Source: Cladocopium goreaui (lineage: Eukaryota > Sar > Dinophyceae > Suessiales > Symbiodiniaceae). Taken from it: a stretch of 64,000 nt of DNA. The notes beneath the pieces are model-generated. The model did no database searches, was not told where the DNA came from, and saw only the letters and a list, made by a program, of their open reading frames with translations. Below, piece after piece: positions 1 through 9,400 of this stretch. Where the stretch lies: the NCBI GenBank assembly GCA_947184155.2, contig CAMXCT020000377.1:179001-243000 (forward strand), given 5' to 3'. The position numbers were made by a program, and so were the translations under genes. Within the stretch, counting starts at the first letter, position 1. Every line of letters begins with the position of its first letter.

Positions 1-439
1 ATGAGAATCTCTCAACGTCAGGGTCAGGACTAGCTAAGATTGGCACGGAATGAGGAAGCGGTGAGGGGCATTTTGGCAAAACATCTCTCACAGCTTCATC
101 ATCGCATAGATCGCCGTCCCCCTTTTAACGTTTGGTCCATCCTCATGATCTCGGAGGTGTGGTATGTCTTGTTTGAGTCTATATCCTGACATGACAGTGC
201 AATGTGTCTGCAATCATGGCATCAGATTCCCCGGAAGATTTTCTGATTACTTAAACTCAGATTCCGTCCGAGTTTCTTCCCAGGTTCTCATCATGTGCCA
301 TGACAACACAATTATACCAAATGTTTGTGAAAACACTCACAACATCAAGTTCCATGTTTCAAGAAACAAAACTCAAGTCATGTACACAACAACTCAAACA
401 TGAGAAATATCGCAATCAAGCCAATCAAGAACAACTTCA
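1..439. other. Left edge, no gene recognised
   Basis: I see only short reading frames with no recognisable motif here. The DNA is AT-rich. It may be a diverged continuation of the antisense LTR fragment just to the right, but I could not align it with confidence. Confidence 0.4.
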
Positions 440-545
440 ACTTTTCTTCATGATGTCTCCCTCAGATCTGTCAGCAACTCCAATCTCTGAATGCCTTCAA
501 GAACGTTGCTCTCGCCATCGTCATTGAGAGACATATGACAACAAA
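440..545 (-). repeat. Antisense fragment related to the copia-3 LTR
   Basis: The reverse complement of this stretch matches the copia-3 LTR around 31441-31533. Both share the order: TCTCTCAATGA, then GCGAG-GCAACGTTCT, GGCATTCAGA, GGAGTTGCT, AGATCTGAGGGAGACATCATGAA. There are scattered substitutions and small indels, so it is an older relative and not a recent copy. The rest of such an element is not visible between here and the YR-3 repeats. About 220 bases that follow hold nothing I can name. Confidence 0.55.
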
Positions 546-769
546 ACGAACATTAAACAACTAACAAAACAACATACAAACAAAATTGTGTCTATTGCGT
601 CAATCAGCGTGTCTTGCCCCCCTTTTAAACTCAAGCTTGGTACCTGTGCTCAGCCATATCGTCCTTTCTGAAAACAACAAGTGAACCTCGAGTTGACAAA
701 ATCAACTATTCTCTTGTCGTCACACCAGGCGAATTCCGGTGCCTTTGGCACTCTGCTCAGGTATAAACA

Positions 770-1234
770 TCAGGGGTATACCCTACGGTATTCTTGCGTC
801 CCCTGCATTTGCATATACCCTAAAGGGGAGAACGCTGCCGTCCCCGTCATTGGGTCATGACGTGCCGTTGGTGAAACACACCTGATACGACCCGTGACCT
901 CTTCGATCACTTGACAAGGTGGGGACTTAATGTCCTTCACTTCAAGAGCCAGGGGATAGCTCATTGGTAATTCTCCCATCTTCGCCGGGCTGTAGCCCAC
1001 GAATTTCGCCACTGGGAGTGTTGGCGGTGATGGCACCATAGGTCTCGGTGGCATTGCTGGTGGAGGTGGTAGGTGGCTAGGTCCTAGGCTCACACCAGTC
1101 GCCGGTGTCATCGGTGCCAATGGCGGGCTACTCTGCGTCATCCCATGATGTCCCATAGGTGGCTGCGGAGGATCGTATGCTGGAGCTGCCTCTGGCGGTG
1201 TCCCCCTTTCAATCCTCTCCGCAACCAATTTCAT
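770..1234 (-). CDS. Hypothetical proline-rich ORF (possible gene fragment)
   Basis: This is a 154-codon reading frame starting at an ATG whose first codons lie only 3 bases from the outer edge of the YR-3 repeat at 1238. Roughly residues 12-75 are very rich in Pro with Met, Ser and Ala. The C-terminal half is of ordinary composition, with a short CxxV-type stretch and no domain I know. The local DNA is GC-richer than the surrounding repeats, which would fit a host exon cut off by the retroelement. Open reading alone does not prove coding, and dinoflagellate introns could hide further exons. I assign no function. Confidence 0.3.
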   Translation of the reverse strand: MKLVAERIERGTPPEAAPAYDPPQPPMGHHGMTQSSPPLAPMTPATGVSLGPSHLPPPPAMPPRPMVPSPPTLPVAKFVGYSPAKMGELPMSYPLALEVKDIKSPPCQVIEEVTGRIRCVSPTARHDPMTGTAAFSPLGYMQMQGTQEYRRVYP

Positions 1235-1237
1235 ATT

Positions 1238-1740
1238 TTATTCTTTGTGACATTGGACGTGGAACTGAACAGACATAAAGTACCAATAAAGAAAGAGGGA
1301 ACAGGAGGAACGGAGTGAACGCAATACGCGAGGAACAAAGGTCATACGTGTGATCTCGCGCACGCGATACGTCGAAACGCCAACAAATAAAAAGCGGCAA
1401 ACTTCGACATCGAAATGACTGACATGAAAAAACAAAACTGCCACATCACGAAACGTGTAATGTCTGATTCAAAAGAAAAAATGTGATCACCGCTCACACC
1501 CTTTTTTGTCCAACGATCGCTCAATCACTCGGGGAGAAGTTTGGATCGGGAAATTCATCCGACTGGGCCTGTAGGATTTGTCCAACAGATCGGATCCTGT
1601 GCTTCCGATCTTTGGCGCCACTGTTTCCTGAGTTTCCAGACTGCATCATGTTTGCAGCTCCTTTTTGAATACCCAGGGTGGGACGAGAAGCGCGCGTATC
1701 AGGGTGGGTCAAAAATTACAACTGTTTCCCTGTTGCAGTT
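1238..1740 (-). repeat. YR-3 B-type split direct repeat, copy 3 (outermost)
   Basis: A 503-bp unit nearly identical to 2172-2674 and, for its first two thirds, to 4890-5258. On the minus strand the YR-3 coding fragment runs directly into this repeat type, so I treat the array as minus-strand. Units of this kind alternate with the other repeat type (1741-2171 and 4459-4889), which is the arrangement expected of the split direct repeats of YR retroelements. Confidence 0.75.
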
Positions 1741-2171
1741 GAGTGGAAGCTTTGGTCCACTTGAACGGACGGCGTGGACATAAATTGATTGTCCAACGTT
1801 TCAGAAACCAAATGAGAAGTATTTGAGTTTGCCACACACTGTTTGGTCCAACTGAAATAAAGGTTGACGACATGAAACAACGCAAGGAGAAAAGAAATAA
1901 TGTTGTGTCGCGAAATTCAGTTGTTTTTTTTAAGGACCGGAGTAAGAAAGAGAGACAAAGTATCTCTGCGAAAGAACTTACAGTTCACGATGGTTGGATG
2001 TTCCATAAGTGTCAGACCGTTCCAAACTGTGACATACAGTACACAGTTACTCCTTGGATACTTTCTTACATAGTGCAGAATATCAGCAGTTCCACTTGTT
2101 TTGCAAAGACATTGCAAAACACCAATGCGCCAAACAATAAGGCAATCATCTTTGCACCAAAGAGGATGTGC
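1741..2171 (-). repeat. YR-3 A-type split direct repeat, copy 2
   Basis: About 431 bp, repeated at 4459-4889 with only a few differences (for example a run of eight versus six T residues near 1923 and 4641). It abuts B-type units on both sides. The first 14 bases of its boundary, TCCCTGTTGCAGTT, are shared with the end of the B unit. Confidence 0.75.
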
Positions 2172-2674
2172 TTATTCTTTGTGACATTGGACGTGGAACT
2201 GAACAGACATAAAGCACCAATAAAGAAAGAGGGAACAGGAGGAACGGAGTGAACGCAATACGCGAGGAACAAAGGTCATACGTGTGATCTCGCGCACGCG
2301 ATACGTCGAAACGCCAACAAATAAAAAGCGGCAAACTTCGACATCGAAATGACTGACATGAAAAAACAAAACTGCCACATCACGAAACGTGTAATGTCTG
2401 ATTCAATAGAAAAAATGTGATCGCCGCTCACACCCTTTTTTGTCCAACGATCGCTCAATCACTCGGGGAGAAGTTTGGATCGGGAAATTCATCCGACTGG
2501 GCCTGTAAGATTTGTCCAACAGATCGGATCCTGTGCTTCCGATCTTTGGCGCCACTGTTTCCTGAGTTTCCAGACTGCATCATGTTTGCAGCTCCTTTTT
2601 GAATACCCAGGGTGGGACGAGAAGCGCGCGTATTAGGGTGGGTCAAAAATTACAACTGTTTCCCTGTTGCAGTT
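2172..2674 (-). repeat. YR-3 B-type split direct repeat, copy 2
   Basis: 503 bp, the same length as 1238-1740 and nearly identical to it. It ends in TCCCTGTTGCAGTT. In the uninterrupted junction at 1727-1745 the A-type unit follows directly, but here 1.77 kb of unrelated DNA intervenes before the A-type unit resumes at 4459. Confidence 0.75.
2661..2674. repeat. 14-bp direct repeat, left copy
   Basis: TCCCTGTTGCAGTT, repeated exactly at 4445-4458 on the other side of the 1.77-kb insertion. Confidence 0.65.
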
Positions 2675-4444
2675 AAGTGTTTTTGTTTTTTTCCCTCCGG
2701 TTTGGCCGATTCGCACTAGGCACGGTCCTTACAATTGCGTAAGCAGTGAAAAGCAGTAGTGTACAGGACACGTGTGGTCCAAAAATCTCAGGCAAATCAT
2801 CATGAGAAACTAATCAAACAACAAGAATCACAGCCAAAAAACGACCCGCAAATCCCCCAGCCAGATTTGCGTTTCGCCACCAAGCAAAACAGCGAAGCAA
2901 CAAAGAAAGGGGCAGGGTCCAACAAGAACCAACACAAAAATTTCTCAGATTTGCCTTGGATACAGCGACCTGACCCACTGTATCATCAACAAAAACATGC
3001 AAACTAATTAATTGCGGCGGTGCACTGAGTTGTACCTGATTGCCCAGACCGTCTTACCTGAGAGCAGCAAAGAGAGTCCATCATTAGAGGCAGACGTGAT
3101 GTGTGGAACAAAGGCCGCCAGCATAGACGATTTGTCAATAAATAATCTTCCGCTGCTCTGCTGTTCACACTGTATGGTACAGCATATGCTAGGCAGTCTA
3201 TTCCTATCAGCATACACCACCGCAAGGGACTGTAATCTATTTCCGCCCCAGAACGGGGAGGAGGACACAGACAGCCTGCAACATTGTAAGCACTTGCAGA
3301 AACCGTCACGTGATTGTGCCCAAGACCCTCTTCCGTATGATACTGCAGGTAGATATACAAAAGTCGCATTTGCATTGCTGTAAGTCTTGTGCACTAAAAC
3401 GATCAATGATGAGGTGGTTCGGTGCGCCAGCACCAGATACTCAGACAGGAGTCACTAGGCGTCATCGTCCCAGCAAGTTCTGCGGAGAGGACTGGATGCA
3501 CAGGAAGGCATCTGTATCTTCCAGACAAAGCCACTCTCCCATTGAGTGGACTATAGGCCAGAGCAATACAAAAAATCCGCACAACGAACCATGTGGGCAG
3601 GCTTTGCTGGACTCGGGCGCTCCAGACTGAACTGCAGGAAGCACAACTGGACCGCGCCAGTAGAGCTCACTGCAGTGCTGCCTAGTCCATGGCTCTACCG
3701 GGAATCTACCGCCCCCAAAGAAAACACACATCAGAGAGGGAGGGGCCCATCCCAATATAGCCAAAGAGGAAGCCACCAGACACATAGAACCCAAACAAAC
3801 AAACAAACGAATTAAAAAGGGAATCAACTCAACTAAAAAAGGGAGGGGACGGCGAGCAAAGGCTGTCCCACCTCGGATAAATCCTTAGTCACTACAGGAT
3901 GAGATCAATGTGGTCATGGTGAAAGAATGGGTTACTGTGCAGAGCTATACCCTCGGTATCCAGGCAACAGAGGAAGCAAAAACACCGTACGCCCAACCAA
4001 AACGAAACCTGCCATCAAGGGGGACGCAAAGAGGGGGGAGCGGCCAAAGAACAACCCATGCAATACAACAAGCCAGCAGAGAAAACGAGGAGAGGAGCCA
4101 GACAGCACAGGACAGAGAGAGAGAGGACACACACGCACTAGAAGGGGTACGAACGTGTCTTAGCGGAGTCCAGGAAGGGGACAAGGATCATACCATGATG
4201 AATACCTCAGTGAGGGAGCACACAGCACCCCAACAACACATGAAGCATGGTGTAGAGGGAAAGATCCCCACACAGGGCCAAGGCCATTGTTGCCATGAGA
4301 CATGATGAGGGGGGGAAACAGTGCGCAACAAACACTCCAAGCGCAGGGGCACGGCAACCAGGCCGTCGCCGGAAGCAACGATACCCAGAGGGAGGGACCA
4401 GTATTACCTGGACCAAGGCGCCAACGAGGACCATCCGACGGAGA
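2675..4444 (-). mobile_element. 1.77-kb insertion with 14-bp flanking direct repeats
   Basis: This DNA separates a B-type from an A-type YR-3 repeat at a junction that is intact at 1727-1745. The 14-mer TCCCTGTTGCAGTT stands on both sides (2661-2674 and 4445-4458), as a target-site duplication would. The left end is T-rich (2678-2697), which would be a poly(A)-like tail if the insert lies on the minus strand. Several frames of 100-140 codons on both strands around 3004-3433 and 3910-4305 have no motif I recognise. A short stretch near 3669-3690 recurs near 50038-50058. A retroposed transcript or a non-LTR element are both possible. Confidence 0.5.
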
Positions 4445-4458
4445 TCCCTGTTGCAGTT
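4445..4458. repeat. 14-bp direct repeat, right copy
   Basis: TCCCTGTTGCAGTT, the right-hand copy of the probable target-site duplication. Confidence 0.65.
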
Positions 4459-4889
4459 GAGTGGAAGCTTTGGTCCACTTGAACGGACGGCGTGGACATA
4501 AATTGATTGTCTAACGTTTCAGAAACCAAATGAGAAGTATTTGAGTTTGCCTCACACTGTTTGGTCCAACTGAAATAAAGGTTGACGACATGAAACAATG
4601 CAAGGAGAAAAGAAATAATGTTGTGTCGCGAAATTCAGTTGTTTTTTAAGGACCGGAGTAAGAAAGAGAGACAAAGTATCTCTGCGAAAGAACTTACAGT
4701 TCACGATGGTTGGATGTTCCATAAGTGTCAGACCGTTCCAAACTGTGACATACAGTATACAGTTACTCCTTGGATACTTTCTTACATAGTGCAGAATATC
4801 AGCAGTTCCACTTGTTTTGCAAAGACATTGCAAAACACCAATGCGCCAAACAATAAGGCAATCATCTTTGCACCAAAGAGGATGTGCTT
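4459..4889 (-). repeat. YR-3 A-type split direct repeat, copy 1
   Basis: Nearly identical to 1741-2171 and followed directly by a B-type unit. Confidence 0.75.
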
Positions 4890-5258
4890 ATTCTTTGTGA
4901 CATTGGACGTGGAACTGAACAGACATAAAGCACCAATAAAGAAAGAGGGAACAGGAGGAACGGAGTGAACGCAATACGCGAGGAAAAAGGTCATACGTGT
5001 AATCTCGCGCACGCGATACGTCGAAACGCCAACAAATAAAAAGCGGCAAACTTCGACATCGAAATGACTGACATGAAAAAACAAACTGCCACATCACGAA
5101 ACGTGTAATGTCTGATTCAATAGAGAAAATGTGATCACCGCTCACACTCTTTTTTGTCCAACGATCGCTCAATCACTCCGGGCGAGGCGAAGTTTGGATC
5201 AGGAAATTCATCCGACTGGGCCTGTAGGATTTGTCCAACAGATCGGATCCTGTGCTTC
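4890..5258 (-). repeat. YR-3 B-type split direct repeat, truncated copy 1
   Basis: It matches the first two thirds of 2172-2674 and stops after TGTGCTTC. On the minus strand the YR-3 reverse transcriptase fragment is joined to it without a gap, so the element has an internal deletion that removed the end of RT, RNase H and the start of this repeat. Confidence 0.7.
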
Positions 5259-5603
5259 AACTCATCTAAATTGCCTGGGAAAAGCAAGGTGACTCCGAAA
5301 GGAAGTGCCAGAGTATCAAAGATTTTTACCGCGTCAGGTCCAGATTTCAAAGCAATCTGCAAGAGTTTGTCACCACTTCCACTGACATCAATTGTTCGTA
5401 AGCTGATTTATGATCGAATGTACTACCAACCCAAGGTAGCTTCTGAGTCTTGCCGACCGATCGCATCATCGCCAGCAAGATGGCCACGATTTGGTCCACC
5501 GACTCCGCTCGAAGTTTCTCAAGCAGGTCTCTGTGGAGTTGACCCCGCAAACCAAGAAGTCATCAAGCCCTCATCTTCTTCTGTTGGATTGGGAATCGCT
5601 TGG
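5259..5603 (-). pseudogene. YR-3 reverse transcriptase fragment (3' part)
   Basis: Minus-strand translation in two frames resembles the RT of YR-1. One frame (around 5350-5550) has EKLRAESVDQIVAIL and FDHKSAYEQL, matching YR-1 EKLKVQAVDELCAYL and YDLRSAYKQF. The next frame has FDTLALPFGV, matching FSALALPFGA. The catalytic aspartate pair is lost in the deletion that joins this piece to the repeat at 5258. The last five bases are the copia-1 target duplication, and the same antisense gene continues at 17661, beyond copia-1. Confidence 0.75.
5599..5603. repeat. Copia-1 target-site duplication, left
   Basis: CTTGG, repeated exactly at 17656-17660. Confidence 0.8.
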
Positions 5604-6392
5604 TATGGAAGTATAAACTCCCGTTGATACGGTGAACATGTGCTACGTTCCCCTGACAACTTGATATGGCATGTGGAATTTGGTTACAACATTGTTTTCT
5701 TTGTGCACAGTTCTGGCTTTGCTGCAGAATGGTGGAATAACATCTGGGAATGATGTATTTTTCGTTGTTTTTCTGGACTTTGCATGGTAATGCAAAGTAT
5801 TTGGTGATGATGTTTATGGACAAGAAGGTCAAACGTTGTTTTCGAAACTCACTTGCTGCATGCGCGGCATTTGCAAGTGAATTTGGACGGTTGTGGTGCA
5901 ACTTTATTTTTTCCTGGATGTGCATGTCGTTTGTCAACAACAACAAACCAATTTATTTTTCTGCCAAACTGCGTTTTGCATTTTTCTGGAAGCTGCATGA
6001 TGTTTTTGAGAAGTTTGTGGACGAGGAGAACGTTATTGGAATTTGAAGTTATTTGAGAATATTTTGGAAATGGTGATGAATTCAACCAACATGAATTTAT
6101 CAATGTGAAACTGAATGTTTTTGGTGCGTTTGGAATCTGTGTGATTCCGCTGCCATGTTCAAGACGGGACAAGTGCAAGAAGACCAACATAGCACAGTGC
6201 ATGCTGCATGAACAGCAACCTTTTCTTTGCTCTCGTCGTTTCCTGTGTGGAAAAGAGTTGAGCGACTGGTGCAGTGAAAGCCGTTGTTTTGGGGTTTTGT
6301 GTTTTTGTTTAAACACTCGACGTGGCGGAGGCCGACCCCATTGCGTGCGTTAGCGACTAGTGGTTGTAATTAGGTCTGTTTGAAATTTCGCA
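5604..6392 (+). repeat. Copia-1 5' LTR
   Basis: 789 bp, beginning TATGGAAG and ending TTTCGCA. It matches 16867-17655 with about half a dozen single-base differences (for example near 5699, 5712, 6042 and 6090). It begins TA and not the usual TG. The minus-strand reading frames inside it are a by-product of the sequence. Confidence 0.92.
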
Positions 6393-6404
6393 TGGTAGCG
6401 GAGC
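6393..6404 (+). other. Copia-1 primer binding site
   Basis: TGGTAGCGGAGC begins at the base after the LTR. It closely resembles the plant copia site TGGTATCAGAGC, which pairs with the 3' end of initiator tRNA-Met. The same 12 bases follow the LTRs of copia-2, copia-3 and the lone LTR at 52 kb. The exact tRNA is an inference. Confidence 0.8.
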
Positions 6405-6437
6405 GGTTGTGCTCCACGCGTAGTGTAATTAGACGCG

Positions 6438-9400
6438 ATGTTGCCAGGAAATAGCCAGGGACAAGGACCAAGTAACCAGACTAGTGCGCTAGGAATGAAT
6501 TCACTGCACTTAGGCTCAGGATCACCCATCATGAATAGGATGGAAGGTGGAGGAGAACCAGGAGCAGAACGAAACACAGGTGCTGCAGGTAATTCGCCCA
6601 CAGGTACTGCGATGCAAGCGAACGCGCAACAGGCAGCAGTAGGAATGGGAACAACAACGCAGACACCAGCTCAGAACTTAGTTGCTGCCGGAAGCTCAGT
6701 TGGTAGTGGTGCTCACATTCTCCCTGCACAGAACGTTTTTGGATCTTATGGACCTATGAGAGGTGGATTGATGGACCCTCGAAATTATGGACAGAATCAA
6801 GGTTATCTTGGAGGTCAAGGTCATGGATGTGGTAGTTGCAATGCATGTCAAGGGTATCCAGGTCAAGGTTTGCATGGACAAGGTCTGTTTGGACAAGGTC
6901 AGTTCGGACAAGGTCAAGGTGGACAAGGTCTGACAGGACAAGGTCTGATGGGACAAGGTCTGCATGGACAAGGGATGCCAGGACAAGGTTGCATGGGGAC
7001 TGCATGCCAAAATGCCCAAGCTAGCACAGGCAGAAGTCAAGAACCAAATCAGGGGAGTGTAAGTTATGGGATGCCATGGATGTCAGGTCAATGCGGAGGT
7101 GCTGCATGTCAAGGACAGGTTGGGTCAGGACAGAATGCAGGCATGTGCATGGGACAGGACATTGGCGGAGTAACACCCCAGAATCAAAGACTGCAAGATG
7201 TGCTGAGGCTGATGGGAGGTTTGGAACCAATGCAGTTGTTGCAAGTAAGACAAGTTCTAGGTGAACAGGCAAGCCAGGCTAGAGGTGTACCTGAGATGTT
7301 TGGACAAAGGACCACAAGTGGATTTCCTCAGAGCATGGATCCAATGCACGTACCAGGATCATCCGGGGAATACGTAGGAGACGTATTTGCTAAGAGTGAG
7401 AAATGGCTGGGAACGCCACCAACTCCGGATTGTGCAAAGTGGACCAGCAGAGAAGCAGAAATCCTAGGGTGGCAAGCATACATCTATGATTTAACAGCCT
7501 GGGCGATGCAAGCCAGCCTCGAGTTCGGCAGTGAGATCGAGCATGCGTGCAGGTGGCCAGACCCGCTTAATTGGCACCAGCTGAATGTGAATCAGAGAGC
7601 ACGCAGTCGACGACTGATGGCCATGCTGAGGAGTGCTTTTGCAAGTCATCCAAGGACTTTAACGCTGATCAATGCGTTCAGTGAAGGGATCAATCTATGC
7701 AATGCAGATGTTGGTGTGAACACGGAACTGCAGGCTTCAAATGGCTTTGAGTTGGTGAGGCAACTGACCCTGGAGTACAGCATCAGGACCCGGAGTGAAG
7801 CACTTAGTTTCAGGACAGCCTTAGCTGGGAAATCTTTTGCACTGCATGGTAATGAGACCAGTGCAAGTACCATTGTCACGGACACAATCAGAAAGATAGA
7901 TTTCGAGATGGCTAGGTATTCTAAGTTGCTGGGAACACTGTCAAGTAGAATTGATGCTGCAGGGTTGCATGTAGCTGAAGCTGATTTGGTAGCTGTGTTG
8001 CTACGAAGTTTACCGGATGCAGTGAGAACGTTTTGTCTGCATCATACTGGAGGTGAATCATATCATGCATTTCGTGCCACAGCCTTGCGTTGGGAACAAC
8101 AGCAACGTGCGTTTGCTGAATTCCACCCCAAGAAGAACTTGTATCAGGTGAACCAGGTAGAGGTATCTGATGAGTCAACTGCACACTATGACATGTCTGC
8201 AAGTGATGGGGATGGGAATTGGAATTTGGACGCTGTAGGCGGTATGAAGTGTGGTACATGTGGTAGTCGAAAACACAGTTCAAATGCATGTGATGTTGAT
8301 TTGTCAAAACTAAAATGTTTCAAATGGCAGAAATTCGGACACATTTCTGTGAATTGCCCTGAAAGAAAGAAAGGAAAAGGCGACAACAAGCAGGTGATCA
8401 AAGGTAAGGGCAAGCAGAAAGGGAAGAAAGGCAAAGGTAAAGGTAAAGGTTTTGGCAAGAAAGGAAAAATGAACGAAGTAGGATACGAAAATGACTATGA
8501 CGGGACTGACATGTGGTGGCAAGACGATGGATCTTGGTGGGAAGACCAGTCTTGGTTAGAAACGTCACAGGTTTGGAATGGCAATTGGGATGAATCATGG
8601 GACAGTGCATGGAATGAGGGACAGGAATACTGGGATGAATCCTGGAGCTGGCCGGCAACTGATGACCCGCAAGCCACTGCAAGTGCCGGTGCAACTGCTC
8701 AGGGAGTACAGTCTCTCGTGCTGAGTCCATTGATTTCCGATGTTTTTGCCAGTTTTGCAACAGGTTTGACAGTTGAAACAGACATTTCAAACGAAACTGA
8801 AACCATTTGCAGCCATTTTTCATGTGATGAAACCGTTTTTCATGTTTCAATTTGGGGTTTGCAGTACTTGGAATCAAATAGACTGTTTTGCAATTGTGAA
8901 AATTGCATGATCATCAGTGATGATTTCGGTGCGAACCAAGAATTGTGTCAGCTGAGAAACGTGAGATTGCGTTATTTTTTCGCCAGTTTACCACCAGCAT
9001 GTTTTATTTTTGCCCCTGAATTTTTCGATGGAGGAGAATTCGTTCCTATCTCGGACAGTGAATCTTGCGAAGAACCCGAACTCATTTTTGTTTCTGACAG
9101 TGAGTCTGGATGTTCATTTGTTGTGGACCAGCCAACAAACTATGGAGACGAATTTGATGACAGTTGCTCTGAAACGGAAACAGAAACAGACGTGTGCCAG
9201 TTGTGGAATTTGGATTTTGGATGGGTGCATGAACAGACCCCTCAAGTTGACTCCAGTCTACTTTGTGCCATGTCTGCATCAGGAACCAGTGTTTTGTCAG
9301 GATCTCTGCAGGAAATTTCGCATCGTGTCACGACCTTTGAATGCGGTTTGCAAGGTATCGAGGTTGAAGGTGATACTCCAGTTTCTCAGGATCTTGTTTC

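Noticed and set aside
3004-3433. Overlapping frames of 120-140 codons on both strands in the 1.77-kb insert
   Set aside because: They overlap on both strands, have no motif, and nothing favours one over the other.
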